DNA of 64,000 nucleotides. Origin: Alphaproteobacteria bacterium. Lineage in GTDB: Bacteria; Pseudomonadota; Alphaproteobacteria; Rhizobiales; Beijerinckiaceae. Positions 9,120 through 18,034 of this stretch are shown here, piece after piece. Under the pieces are notes generated by a model. That model did not search any database, was not told the DNA's origin, and saw nothing but the letters and a program-made list of their open reading frames with translations. Positions within the stretch are counted from its first letter, which is position 1. Each line of letters opens with the position of its first letter. The stretch spans positions 47,221 through 111,220 of the forward strand of contig JAJPHH010000139.1 in NCBI GenBank assembly GCA_021325385.1, read 5' to 3'. The position numbers and the translations under genes were made by a program.

Positions 9120-10014
9120 CGTTCCCGCCGCCGAAATCATCCTGCCGAGACCGGCGCAGCGCTTCGGCGCCCTGCGGCGGCTGCTCCGACACCGGCTCGC
9201 GGCTTTAGGTTTGATCGTTATCGGCTTGCTCGCCATCGGCTCGGCTGGCGCGCCCTGGCTCGCGCCGTACCAGCCTGACGACATCGATATCGCCCAGCGT
9301 TACGCGCCGCCGCTCTCGGAAGGACATATTCTCGGCAGCGACGATCTCGGCCGAGACGTGCTGACGCGCCTGCTCTATGCCGGCCAGGTGTCGCTGTCGG
9401 TCGGCCTCGCGGCGATGCTCGTCACTGTGCTGGTCGGCTTCGCCGTCGGTGCTTTCGCCGCCTACCACGGCGGCTGGGTCGATATTGCCCTGATGCGGTT
9501 GACGGACATCATGCTCTGCTTTCCGAGCGTGTTCCTGCTGCTCTTCGTCGCCGCCTTCGTTACGCCAAGCCTCGCTTCAATCGCGCTGATGATTGGGCTC
9601 ACCTGCTGGATGGAGATCGCCCGCATTGTCTATGTGCAGATCCTCACCTTGAAATCCGCGGATTTCATCGCCGCGGCGCGAATGGTCGGCGCGCCGTCCT
9701 GGCGGATCATCTTCCGTCAGATCCTGCCCAATACGCTGGCGCCGATCCTGGTCGCGGCGACATTGAACATGGCGAACGCCATTTTGCTCGAGAGCTATAT
9801 CAGCTTCCTCGGTTACGGCATTCAGCCGCCCGCCGCGAGCTGGGGCAATATGTTGACCAACGCGCAGAGCGATTTCCAGGTCGATCCGTGGCTCGCCATT
9901 CTGCCTGGCCTCGCCATAACGCTGGCCGTGGCCAGCTTCAACTTCATCGGCGATGGACTTCGCGACGCGCTCGATCCGAGAATGCGCGAACGAAGCGCCG
10001 GCGCTTTGCGATGA
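9112..10014 (+). CDS. ABC importer permease, DppC type
   Basis: A 300-aa second permease. It has the DppC/OppC N-terminal helix, HILGSDDLGRDVLTRLLYAG, a characteristic family motif, and the EAA-like loop AAARMVGAPSWRIIFRQILP. About six membrane segments are evident. The start overlaps the DppB-type gene by 8 nt and the stop overlaps the ATPase start as ATGA (10011-10014). It is expected to pair with the preceding permease as the translocation pore. Confidence 0.92.
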   Translation: MVDVPAAEIILPRPAQRFGALRRLLRHRLAALGLIVIGLLAIGSAGAPWLAPYQPDDIDIAQRYAPPLSEGHILGSDDLGRDVLTRLLYAGQVSLSVGLAAMLVTVLVGFAVGAFAAYHGGWVDIALMRLTDIMLCFPSVFLLLFVAAFVTPSLASIALMIGLTCWMEIARIVYVQILTLKSADFIAAARMVGAPSWRIIFRQILPNTLAPILVAATLNMANAILLESYISFLGYGIQPPAASWGNMLTNAQSDFQVDPWLAILPGLAITLAVASFNFIGDGLRDALDPRMRERSAGALR

Positions 10015-10952
10015 CCGCCCTCCTCGAAGTCGAAAAGCTCGCTGTCTCGTTCGGGACGATGCGCGCGGTCGACGCCATCTCCTTCACGGTCGAGTCCGGC
10101 GAAATCTTGGGCCTGGTCGGCGAGAGCGGCTGCGGCAAGACGACCGCCGCTCTGGCGCTGATGCGGCTGCTCCGCGGCGCGACCTGCACGGGCGCCGCCC
10201 GGCTTGCCGATGTCGACCTTTTTTCGCTCGACGAGCCCGCCATGCGCGCGCGCCGCGGCTCCGACCTCGCGATGATCTTTCAGGATCCGGCGACCGCCTT
10301 ACATCCGACCATCCAGGTCGGCGATCAGCTCGTCGAGACCCTCCGCACGCATCTCAATTTGAGCGCCAGACAGGCGCGCAGCCGCGCGCTCGATCTTTTC
10401 CGCAAAGTGGGCATCGCCGCGCCCGAGGCGCGGCTTAGGGCCTTCCCGCACGAACTCTCCGGCGGCATGTGCCAGCGCGTCATGATCGCGATGGCGATCG
10501 CCTGCTCGCCGCTTCTGCTCCTGGCGGACGAGCCGACGACCGCGCTCGACGTCACGGTGCAAGCGCAAATTCTGGATCTGCTGCGGCAGGTGACGCGCGA
10601 AGCCGGAATGAGCGTCGTCCTCATCACCCATGACCTCGGCGTCGTCGCCGGCATGGCCGATCGGGTTGCGGTGATGTATGCCGGCGCGATCGTCGAAATG
10701 GCCGGGACGGATCGCCTGTTCGCCGCGCCGAGGCACCCCTATACGCGCGGGCTGCTCGCCTCTATCCCCGCCCTCGATCAGGGCTGGGACGAGCCGATCC
10801 CGACGCTCGCCGGAAGCGTGCAGAGCGCCTTCGAGGTTCCCGGCTGCCGCTTTTCGCCTCGCTGCCCGCTCGCTTCCGAAATCTGCCGCTCCGCCCCGAG
10901 CTTGCGCGAGGTCGCGCCCGGCCATTTCGTCTCGTGCTGGAACGCGGCATGA
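10011..10952 (+). CDS. ABC importer ATPase, DppD type
   Basis: A 313-aa ATP-binding subunit. Walker A is GESGCGKTT, the signature is LSGGMCQRV, Walker B is [13 protein letters not shown], and the switch His is in LITHDLGVV. The C-terminal oligopeptide-transporter extension [16 protein letters not shown] (Fe-S-like Cys cluster) is present. The start at 10011 gives an ATGA overlap with the permease; the frame upstream of it is a shadow of the permease gene. Confidence 0.92.
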   Translation: MTALLEVEKLAVSFGTMRAVDAISFTVESGEILGLVGESGCGKTTAALALMRLLRGATCTGAARLADVDLFSLDEPAMRARRGSDLAMIFQDPATALHPTIQVGDQLVETLRTHLNLSARQARSRALDLFRKVGIAAPEARLRAFPHELSGGMCQRVMIAMAIACSPLLLLADEPTTALDVTVQAQILDLLRQVTREAGMSVVLITHDLGVVAGMADRVAVMYAGAIVEMAGTDRLFAAPRHPYTRGLLASIPALDQGWDEPIPTLAGSVQSAFEVPGCRFSPRCPLASEICRSAPSLREVAPGHFVSCWNAA

Positions 10953-11932
10953 CGGAAAAGCTGATCGAAGCGATCGGCGTGACGCGCCATTACAAGCTCG
11001 CCGGCGGTCGCGTCCTTCGCGCCTTGGACGGCGTCGATCTCGCCATCGGCCGCGGCGCGACGCTCGGCCTGGTCGGCGAAAGCGGCAGCGGCAAGAGCAC
11101 GCTCGGCCGCGTCATGGTCGGCCTGCAATCGCCGACAGAAGGCGAGATTCGTTTCGAAGGGCTGAACGCGGCCGCCGCCGACCCCGCCCAGTCCGTCCGG
11201 CTGCGTCGGCAGCGTCAGATCGTCTTTCAGGATCCGTCCGGCGCGTTAAATCCGCGGATGACGATCGGCGATACGATCATCGAACATTTGCGGGTGCAGG
11301 GCTGGTCTCGCGTCGAGGCGCGCGAGCAAGCGGCTAGGGTTCTCGACGATTGCGGCCTTTCCGCTTCGTTCCTTTCCGCCTATCCGCACGAGATTTCCGG
11401 CGGGCAACGCCAGCGCGCCGTCATCGCCCGCGCGATCAGCACCGATCCCGCCTTCATCGTCGCTGACGAACCCGTCTCGGCGCTGGACGTTTCCACTCGG
11501 GCTCAGATCATGAACCTGCTGCGCGACTTGCAGCGGACGCGCGGCCTGACCATGCTGTTCATCAGCCATGATCTCAGCGTGGTCGCTCATATGTGCCGGG
11601 ACGTCGCCGTGATGTATCTCGGGCGGATCGTCGAAATTGCGCCGCGCGGCGTCCTGTTCAAGTCGCCGTTGCACCCTTATACCGCCGCGCTCATCTCGGC
11701 GATTCCCTTGCCCGATCCGGCGCGCGAGCGGACGCGGCGACCCATTCTGCTCAAAGGCGAGCCGCCGGACCCATCGGCGACGCCGAAGGGCTGCCGATTT
11801 CATACGCGATGCCCGCGCGCCACCGATTTGTGCCGCGAGGTCGATCCGGAAACGCGAGCCTTTTCCAGCGCCCATATGGCGGCTTGCCATCATCCGCTGA
11901 CGCAAGCGCCGGTTGAGCGGACGATAGCGTGA
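10949..11932 (+). CDS. ABC importer ATPase, DppF type
   Basis: A 327-aa ATP-binding subunit paired with the preceding one. Walker A is GESGSGKST, the signature [10 protein letters not shown], Walker [14 protein letters not shown], and the C-terminal Cys-rich segment [16 protein letters not shown]. It starts with an ATGA overlap at 10949-10952 and closes the five-gene importer operon. Its stop lies 4 nt from the stop of the convergent M19-like gene, so the two transcripts must overlap or share a bidirectional end. Confidence 0.92.
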   Translation: MTEKLIEAIGVTRHYKLAGGRVLRALDGVDLAIGRGATLGLVGESGSGKSTLGRVMVGLQSPTEGEIRFEGLNAAAADPAQSVRLRRQRQIVFQDPSGALNPRMTIGDTIIEHLRVQGWSRVEAREQAARVLDDCGLSASFLSAYPHEISGGQRQRAVIARAISTDPAFIVADEPVSALDVSTRAQIMNLLRDLQRTRGLTMLFISHDLSVVAHMCRDVAVMYLGRIVEIAPRGVLFKSPLHPYTAALISAIPLPDPARERTRRPILLKGEPPDPSATPKGCRFHTRCPRATDLCREVDPETRAFSSAHMAACHHPLTQAPVERTIA

Positions 11933-11936
11933 CGCC

Positions 11937-12905
11937 TCAAAAAGACTGCGCGATAAAATTCCCCCACGCGCCGCCAAGCACCGAGGCGATCTCGCCGGGC
12001 GCGAAGCCGACCGCCGCCAGGCCGTCGGCCAGGGCGGGAAAGTCTCTGTTGGAGCGGAACCATTCAGGCGGCGGCGGGAACGCGGCCGCATCGTCCTTAA
12101 CTCGCGTCCAGCGGCCTTCGCGCATCCAGCGCACGACGCTGTCGGGTTGGTTCTGGCAAAGGTCCGATCCGACGCCGAGGCGTTCGACGCCGATGATCTG
12201 CGCCGCCTCGGCCGCCATCTCGCCGAATTGCCGCAACGTGGTCGCGCCGCCCTGCGGCAGGTGCAGAGGGTACAGCGAGAGGCCAAGAACGCCTCCACGC
12301 TCGCGCAGGGCTTTCAGGACCGCCTTCGAGACGTTGCGGCCGGTATCCTTCAACCAGCGCGGATTGGCGTGGCTGATCACGACCGGACGACGCGACAGTT
12401 CGATCGCTTCGAGCGCGGTCCGCTCGCCGGCATGGGAAAGGTCGACCGCCATGCCGACGCGGTTCATCTCGGCGATCGCCTCGCGGCCCATGCGCGTGAC
12501 GCCGCTGTCTTCGCGCTCCATCCAACCGCAGCCGAGCAGCGATTGATTGTTGTAAGTCAGCTGCATGAATCGAACGCCCAGATCGAACAGGATTTCGATC
12601 AGGCCGAGATCGTCCTCTATCGCCATCGGCGTCTGCAGTCCCAAGAAGATCGCGGTGCGCCCCGAAGCGCGAGCGCGTTCGACATCGCTCCAGTTGCGGG
12701 CCAGGAGGATCAGGTCCTCGTGCTCGTGAAACCGCGCCCGCCAATCGACGAGATGACGGACGGTCTGGCGAAAGCCTTCATGATAGCTCGCCGTCGCATG
12801 CACCGCCGTCAATCCGCCGGCGCGCATCTCGAGGAAGATTTCGCGCGACCAGTTGCAATATTGCAGCCCGTCGATGCGCAGGGGCGGCGCCGCGTCCGCG
12901 CTCAT
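11937..12905 (-). CDS. M19 (renal dipeptidase)-like protein
   Basis: A 322-aa protein of the membrane-dipeptidase superfamily: MQLTYNNQSLLG, VDLSHAGERT, VISHANPRW and GVGSDLCQNQPDSVV are recognisable. The N-terminal metal site, normally DGHxD, reads DGLQY, so the first two canonical zinc ligands are absent. From memory, a protein of this type is encoded beside dgcA in the dimethylglycine catabolism region of Pseudomonas aeruginosa, which fits the DMGDH-like and Sox genes here. The start at 12905 overlaps the aldehyde dehydrogenase stop as ATGA; a longer upstream frame is a shadow. The reaction is unknown. Confidence 0.85.
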   Translation of the reverse strand: MSADAAPPLRIDGLQYCNWSREIFLEMRAGGLTAVHATASYHEGFRQTVRHLVDWRARFHEHEDLILLARNWSDVERARASGRTAIFLGLQTPMAIEDDLGLIEILFDLGVRFMQLTYNNQSLLGCGWMEREDSGVTRMGREAIAEMNRVGMAVDLSHAGERTALEAIELSRRPVVISHANPRWLKDTGRNVSKAVLKALRERGGVLGLSLYPLHLPQGGATTLRQFGEMAAEAAQIIGVERLGVGSDLCQNQPDSVVRWMREGRWTRVKDDAAAFPPPPEWFRSNRDFPALADGLAAVGFAPGEIASVLGGAWGNFIAQSF

Positions 12906-14350
12906 TCCGGCGCGCCCGCATAAATGTACGACGTTTTCATCTGCGTATAAAATTCGACCGCCGCCCGTCCCTGCTCGCGCGGTCCGTAGCTCGAGGCGCG
13001 TACGCCGCCGAACGGCACATGATAATCCGTGCCCGCGGTCGGCAGGTTGACCATCACGCAGCCCGAGCGCGACGCCTGGCGGAATTTCGTCGCCCGCGCC
13101 AACGAGCGCGTCGCGATGCCGGCGGTCAGGCCATAGGGCGTATCGTTCGCGACGGCGATCGCCTCGTCGAGATCGGCGACGGAAATGACGCAAGTGATCG
13201 GCGCGAACATTTCTTCCTGGTTGATGCGCATGCGCGAGCGGCCATTGAGAAAAACGGTCGGCGCCATGTAGTGGCCCTTGTGCGTCAGTTCGAGCGCCTG
13301 GCCTCCATACGCGAGTTCGGCGCCCTCGCATCGGCCGAGCGCGACATAGTCGAGATTGGCCGCGAGCTGCTCGGCGCTGATCACCGGGCCCATCTGGACG
13401 CCCGCCTCGAGCGCGTGGCCCACTTTCAGCGCGCGCGTCTTGGCGAGCAACAGCTCGACGAAGGCGTCATGGATCGGACGATGGACGATCAGCCGGGAGG
13501 CGGCGGTGCATTTCTGGCCGGCGCCGCCAAAGGCGCCATTGACGGCGAGGTCCGCGGCGCGGTCGAGATCGGCGTCGTCCATGACGACGAACGGGTTCTT
13601 CGAACCCATTTCGAGCTGCAGCTTGATGAAACGCGCAGCCGCAGCCGCCGCAATGCCGGAGCCGACAGCGCCCGATCCAGTAAAACTGAGCCCTTGAATA
13701 TCGGCTTTCGCCGCAAGCTCGCGGCCGATCGCCGAGCCTGGGCCCATCACCAGGTTGAACAGGCCTTTCGGAATCGCCTGCCGGCTGACGATCTCGGTCA
13801 GCGCCCAGGCGCTGGCGGGCGTAACGTTCGCAGGCTTCCAGACCACGGCGTTGCCGAAAGCCAGCGCCGGCGCGATCTTCCAGGACGCGGTCGCGATCGG
13901 GAAATTCCACGGCGAGATGATTGCGACGACGCCGAGCGGCTCGCGCGCGACGAGCGTTTCGACGCCGGCGCGCACCGACTCGCCGGAGGAGCCGAGATTG
14001 CGCAGCGCTTCGCCGGCGAAATAGGCGAAGAACTGCCCGGCCCGATAGACCTCGCCGACGCCCTCCGGCAAGGTCTTGCCTTCCTCGCGCGACAGCAATT
14101 CGCCGAGCTCCTTGGAGCGGGCCATCAGCTCCCGGCCGATCGCGTCGAGCGCAGCCGCGCGCGCTTCGAGCCCCGCGGCCGCCCATTGCGGCTGCGCAAC
14201 GCGCGCCGCAGTGACAGCCTCGTGGACGTCCGCGAGCGAGGCTTGCGCGAAGCGGCCGACGAGGTCGCTGACGTCAGACGGACTGACGTCCTCGATCCAA
14301 TCGGCGCTGTCCCGCCATTCGCCCGCGATGAAATTCCGGCCGGTCAGCAT
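12902..14350 (-). CDS. Aldehyde dehydrogenase, KGSADH-like
   Basis: A 482-aa NAD(P)-dependent aldehyde dehydrogenase. It shows the cofactor segment ISPWNFPIA, FTGSGAVGSG, the general base Glu in LEMGSKNP and the nucleophile Cys in GQKCTAASR. The C-terminal PTAGTDYHVPFGGVRASSYGPREQG closely resembles alpha-ketoglutarate-semialdehyde (2,5-dioxovalerate) dehydrogenases (written here in pieces PTAGTDYHVPFGG and SSYGPREQG). The substrate is not proven. If the call is right it could link a proline- or hydroxyproline-betaine-type compound to 2-oxoglutarate. It is the first gene of a two-gene operon with the M19-like gene and diverges from lysR. Confidence 0.85.
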   Translation of the reverse strand: MLTGRNFIAGEWRDSADWIEDVSPSDVSDLVGRFAQASLADVHEAVTAARVAQPQWAAAGLEARAAALDAIGRELMARSKELGELLSREEGKTLPEGVGEVYRAGQFFAYFAGEALRNLGSSGESVRAGVETLVAREPLGVVAIISPWNFPIATASWKIAPALAFGNAVVWKPANVTPASAWALTEIVSRQAIPKGLFNLVMGPGSAIGRELAAKADIQGLSFTGSGAVGSGIAAAAAARFIKLQLEMGSKNPFVVMDDADLDRAADLAVNGAFGGAGQKCTAASRLIVHRPIHDAFVELLLAKTRALKVGHALEAGVQMGPVISAEQLAANLDYVALGRCEGAELAYGGQALELTHKGHYMAPTVFLNGRSRMRINQEEMFAPITCVISVADLDEAIAVANDTPYGLTAGIATRSLARATKFRQASRSGCVMVNLPTAGTDYHVPFGGVRASSYGPREQGRAAVEFYTQMKTSYIYAGAPE

Positions 14351-14395
14351 CGATGAGCCTTCGCGAATTCGATTGACACGAGCTAAGCAATCGAC

Positions 14396-14414
14396 TGAAC
14401 TTCAATCAAGTTCA
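14396..14414. promoter_or_regulatory. LysR-type operator (inverted repeat)
   Basis: TGAACTT-CAATC-AAGTTCA is a perfect 7-bp inverted repeat with a 5-nt spacer. It lies between the divergent aldehyde dehydrogenase and lysR genes, 34 nt before the lysR GTG. It contains the T-N11-A pattern usual for LysR-type binding sites. It probably controls one or both flanking operons. Confidence 0.6.
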
Positions 14415-14447
14415 AATTTATAGGCGATTGTTCAGGCGGCCTAAACA

Positions 14448-15356
14448 GTGGGAAAAGCGATCAGTCTAGCCGGCATGCGCAGCTTCGTCGCGGTGTGCGA
14501 AGCCGGCGGCGTGCGCGCCGCGGCAGACCAGATCGGCCGCACGCCGTCCGCCGTTTCCATGACGCTGAAGCAACTCGAGGACGATGTCGGCGCGCCGCTC
14601 TTCGAAGGCGAGCGGCGCGGCGAGCTCTCGCCGGTCGGCCGGATCGTGCTCGAAGAAGCGCGCGCCATGATCGCCCATTACGATCGCGCCTGCTCGACGA
14701 TGACGACGTACGCCGCCAATCGACTTGGGCGCTGCGACGTCGCCAGCGTGCCGTCCGTCGCGGCGACGCTGCTGCCGCGCGCGATCGCCCGCGCCCGCGC
14801 GGAAGGCGCGGCGTTCGAGATTCACGTGCGCGACAGCGATTCCGGCGCAATCGTCGAGGCGGTGGAGAACGGCGTCGTCGAGATCGGGCTTTGCGTGCTC
14901 GCCAGCCGTCGGCCGCAATTGACCTTCGAGCCTCTGTTCCGCGAGCCGCTCGATTTCGTCTGCCCGGCCGATCATCCGCTCGCCAAGTCGAAACGGCCCC
15001 TGACATGGTCGCGCCTCGAAGGCGCGCGGCTCATTCAGAATGGCAGCGCCGCCGCCCTCGGCCTCGCCGAAATCGACGCGCTGGCGGCAAATTCGAAGTT
15101 GATCGCGAGCAATGTCACCTCCAATCTCGCCATGGTCGAAGCGGGGCTCGGCGTGACCATTCTGCCGCGCCTGTGCCGCTGGAAATGCGGATACGCCGTC
15201 AGCTTCGCGCCGCTCGCCGATCCGCGCGCCAGCCGCACGGTCGGCTGGATCGCGAAGACCGGCCGCGCGCTGCAACCGGCGGCGCGCCAAGTCGTCGACT
15301 GCATCCGCAAACAGGCGCGCGAGGCCGCGAAGGAGTTCGGCTATGCGGCGCTGTGA
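14448..15356 (+). CDS. LysR-family transcriptional regulator
   Basis: A 302-aa regulator. The N-terminal winged helix spans about residues 5-65 (MRSFVAVCEAGGVRAAADQI, SAVSMTLKQLEDDVGAPLFE), followed by a type-2 periplasmic-binding-like effector domain (PLDFVCPADHPLAK, NLAMVEAGLGVTILPR). It starts with GTG at 14448; an internal ATG at 14475 would remove part of the first helix. It lies 15 nt before the LDH2-family gene, so it appears to be co-transcribed with the operon it regulates, and it also diverges from the aldehyde dehydrogenase. Confidence 0.9.
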   Translation: MGKAISLAGMRSFVAVCEAGGVRAAADQIGRTPSAVSMTLKQLEDDVGAPLFEGERRGELSPVGRIVLEEARAMIAHYDRACSTMTTYAANRLGRCDVASVPSVAATLLPRAIARARAEGAAFEIHVRDSDSGAIVEAVENGVVEIGLCVLASRRPQLTFEPLFREPLDFVCPADHPLAKSKRPLTWSRLEGARLIQNGSAAALGLAEIDALAANSKLIASNVTSNLAMVEAGLGVTILPRLCRWKCGYAVSFAPLADPRASRTVGWIAKTGRALQPAARQVVDCIRKQAREAAKEFGYAAL

Positions 15357-15371
15357 CGGAAAGCCGCTCTC

Positions 15372-16379
15372 GTGAATGCGGCGCTGACGCCCGAGCGGAT
15401 CGAGACGCTGGCGGCGGCCGCGCTGGTTCGGCACGGCGCAAGCGAAGCCCAGGCGCGCGCTCTGGCGGCCGGAATCGCGGCGGCGGAGCGCGACGGGCTC
15501 AAGTCGCACGGCCTGATGTACCTTCCGACCTATTGCGAGCATCTGACCTGCGGCAAGGTCTTGGGCGACGCCGAGCCAATCCTCGACCGGCCTGCGCCCG
15601 CCTGCCTCGTCGTCGATGCGCGCAACGGCTTCGCCCATGCCGCGATCGATCTCGGCTTGCCGGCGCTGATCGACCTCGCCGGCGCGCAAGGCGTGGCCAG
15701 CCTCGCGATCCGCAACTCGTATAATTGCGGCGCGCTCGGCTATCATACCGAGCGTGTCGCCCGCGCCGGTCTCGTCGCGCTCGGTTTCACCAATGCGCCC
15801 GCCTCGATCGCGCCCTGGGGCGGTCGCAAAGCCGCGCTCGGCACCAATCCCTGGTCGCTCGCCGTTCCCGACGGCGCCGGCGGCGCGCGCTTCGTCATCG
15901 ATCAGAGCGCGAGCGTCGTCGCCAAGAGCGAAGTGATGAAGCGGGCCCGCGCCGGCGAGCCGATCCCGGAAGGTTGGGCGTTCGACGCAGCCGGCCGGCC
16001 GACGGTCGATCCGGCGGAAGCCCTCAAGGGAACGATGGCGCCGGCCGGCGGGTACAAGGGCGTCTCCTCGGCGTTGATGGTGGAGGTTTTCGCCGCATGC
16101 CTGGCGGGCGCCAATCCGGGCGTGGCCGCCAGCCCGTTCTCTGGAACGGCGGGCGGACCGCCCGGCACAGGCCAGTTCTTTCTCGCCGTCGCGCCGGAGC
16201 CTTCCTCCGGCGGCGGCTTCGCCGACCGCCTCGAAACGGTTGCGGCCGCCTTCGGCGACGGCGCGCGACTTCCCGGTTCGCGGCGATTGGCGGCGCGGGC
16301 TCGCGCCGAACGCGAGGGAGTCGCGGTCGAGGAAGCCGTGCTGGCGCAACTCGAAAAGCTCGCAGGCGCCGCCGCATGA
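15372..16379 (+). CDS. LDH2/malate-dehydrogenase-family oxidoreductase
   Basis: A 335-aa NAD(P)H-dependent 2-oxoacid or cyclic-imine reductase of the LDH2 family, a fold unrelated to classical lactate dehydrogenase. Diagnostic parts are AERDGLKSHGLMYLPTY near residue 40, SYNCGALGYHTERVA near 115, GTNPWSLAVP near 155, and KGTMAPAGGYKG. Family members include malate, sulfolactate and ureidoglycolate dehydrogenases and piperideine/pyrroline-2-carboxylate reductases. The specificity cannot be read from the sequence. It starts with GTG and ends in an ATGA overlap with the next gene. Confidence 0.88.
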   Translation: MNAALTPERIETLAAAALVRHGASEAQARALAAGIAAAERDGLKSHGLMYLPTYCEHLTCGKVLGDAEPILDRPAPACLVVDARNGFAHAAIDLGLPALIDLAGAQGVASLAIRNSYNCGALGYHTERVARAGLVALGFTNAPASIAPWGGRKAALGTNPWSLAVPDGAGGARFVIDQSASVVAKSEVMKRARAGEPIPEGWAFDAAGRPTVDPAEALKGTMAPAGGYKGVSSALMVEVFAACLAGANPGVAASPFSGTAGGPPGTGQFFLAVAPEPSSGGGFADRLETVAAAFGDGARLPGSRRLAARARAEREGVAVEEAVLAQLEKLAGAAA

Positions 16380-18034
16380 GCGCGGTCGCGCTCCGCCCGC
16401 CCGAACTCGTGATGCGTCTGGCGCGGCTCGGCGCGTCGCATCCGACGCGCCTCAGCTTCCTGCGCCTGCTGATGCGCCGGGCCGCGCAGGAGCGCTGGCG
16501 CGTGCGGCGCGCGCGTTTCGAACTCGACGACGAAGGCTATGGCCGCGCCGTCTACGCCGTCGCGACGCCCGCCCGCGCCTATAGCCTGGTCGCCTTCTCG
16601 ACGCCGCTCGAAGACGAGCGCCGTACCGACCGCGTCATCGCGCAAGCCTGGGACACAAGCTACGCGCTCTATGACGGGACGCCCGACGCGGACGAGGTCG
16701 CCCGCTTGCAAGCCAATGCGCCGCTGCAGGAAGCCGGCCGTTTCACCCAGCGCGATCTCGTTCTGGCGCGCGCCAACAAGAGCGTTCGGCTGTTCCAAGC
16801 GGTGGTCGACGCGCTCGCCCGCGGCGAACAGCCGGACGCGGAGCAGCTCGCCAATGTCGGCTATTTGATGCGCACCACCGCCGTTTACGGCAATGGCAAG
16901 TTCGGCATCGCCGATCGCGACGAGATCGCCTCGCGGCCCGAGCTTGGCGGGCCGTTCCAAGCGGAGATGCTCACCGTCTGGCTGATCCGCTCGTTCACCT
17001 TCGATCTCGCCGACCATATCGCCTCGCGGCGCAATCCGACCGGCGCCGTGCGGCTTGCGCGGCCTCTGCGTCGGATGCTCGGCGTCGGCAACGCCACCGG
17101 TCTCGGCATGGCGCCGTTCCTCGTTCGCCATCCCGTCTTGATCCACAATTGGTTCTGCGCTCGCGAGACGGCGCTGGCGCGGGTGCGCGCGCTGCCCCGC
17201 GCCGCCGAACGCCAGGCGGCCGCCTTCCTCCGCGCGCTCGACGAAATGCGCGGCCGCGTCGCCCATTGGCGCACGGTCGATCCGCGTCAGGCCGCGGCCA
17301 TTCTCGGGCTGAGCGCCGATCTCGGCGCTTTGGCGCGCGAAGCGCCGGCTATTCTCCGCGGCGCGCCCTTGCCTTGGGACGCGCTCTACCGCTTTGCGGA
17401 AGAACGGCTCTCGTTAGAAGGCCAGGAGGCCTGTGTCGCGCTTCTGCTCGAGCCTCACGGCGCACTCGTCGACGACCTCGCCGAAACGATGACGGCCGAC
17501 GAGAGCCTCGGCCACCCTATCGACGGCGGGATGACCTGCGGCGCTCTGCGCGCGCTGATCGAGACCCGCTACGCCTGGGCGCGGCGGATCGATTTCGCCC
17601 AGCCCGCCGCCGTTGCGCGCTTCTGGTACGTCTCGGCTGACAAACTCGAGCCGAGACTCGGCGAGCGCTTCGAAGAGGACGGCGCCGAACTCGAGCAACC
17701 GCTCGCCACGGCCCGCGACGCGCTCGCTTTGTCGGCGGCGCTGCGCCGGGAGCCGGCCGAGGCGCGTCTCGCCGAATTTCTCGTCCGTCATCCGGAATGG
17801 CGCCATGTGGCGCGGCGGGCGCAAGTCGTCGCCAAATTCCCCTATGCCGAGATCTGCGACAACTTGATCGGCGCCGATTTGCGACCCGTCGACCTGTTGC
17901 GCGCCAAGCTCGCTTTTTTCGGCGCGCGCAATTTCGATCCGAGGTCCGATCGCTGGCTGCGCATCGCGCTCTTCGCCGGCGAGCCGCTGATCGAGGAGAT
18001 CGACGCCGAGGGGGCGCTCGGAGAGGCCGCGTGA
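16376..18034 (+). CDS. Conserved protein of unknown function, 552 aa
   Basis: I do not recognise a characterised family. The protein is Ala/Arg-rich, soluble and mostly helical in appearance, with no signal peptide or membrane segment. Distinctive segments are YGRAVYAVATPARAYSLVAF near residue 60, AVYGNGKFGIADRDEIASR near 170, FTFDLADHIASRRNPTGAVR near 205, MAPFLVRHPVLIHNWF near 245, and a C-terminal FPYAEICDNLIGADL. These look like real conserved motifs rather than low-complexity sequence. It is ATGA-coupled to the LDH2-family gene before it and GTGA-coupled to the DUF3726-like gene after it, so it is probably needed in the same pathway. The start at 16376 is fixed by that overlap; the much longer open frame upstream is a shadow of the LDH2-family gene. 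Confidence 0.85.
   Translation: MSAVALRPPELVMRLARLGASHPTRLSFLRLLMRRAAQERWRVRRARFELDDEGYGRAVYAVATPARAYSLVAFSTPLEDERRTDRVIAQAWDTSYALYDGTPDADEVARLQANAPLQEAGRFTQRDLVLARANKSVRLFQAVVDALARGEQPDAEQLANVGYLMRTTAVYGNGKFGIADRDEIASRPELGGPFQAEMLTVWLIRSFTFDLADHIASRRNPTGAVRLARPLRRMLGVGNATGLGMAPFLVRHPVLIHNWFCARETALARVRALPRAAERQAAAFLRALDEMRGRVAHWRTVDPRQAAAILGLSADLGALAREAPAILRGAPLPWDALYRFAEERLSLEGQEACVALLLEPHGALVDDLAETMTADESLGHPIDGGMTCGALRALIETRYAWARRIDFAQPAAVARFWYVSADKLEPRLGERFEEDGAELEQPLATARDALALSAALRREPAEARLAEFLVRHPEWRHVARRAQVVAKFPYAEICDNLIGADLRPVDLLRAKLAFFGARNFDPRSDRWLRIALFAGEPLIEEIDAEGALGEAA

Noticed and set aside
7491..9284. 597-codon minus-strand frame opposite the binding-protein and permease genes
   Set aside because: It is antisense to two well-supported genes, and its low-complexity translation has no known domain.
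13019..14356. 445-codon plus-strand frame opposite the aldehyde dehydrogenase
   Set aside because: It is a shadow of a complete enzyme with all catalytic motifs on the minus strand.
14466..16349. 627-codon minus-strand frame opposite lysR and the LDH2-family gene
   Set aside because: The plus strand carries two recognised families with overlapping operon structure; the minus translation has no domain.
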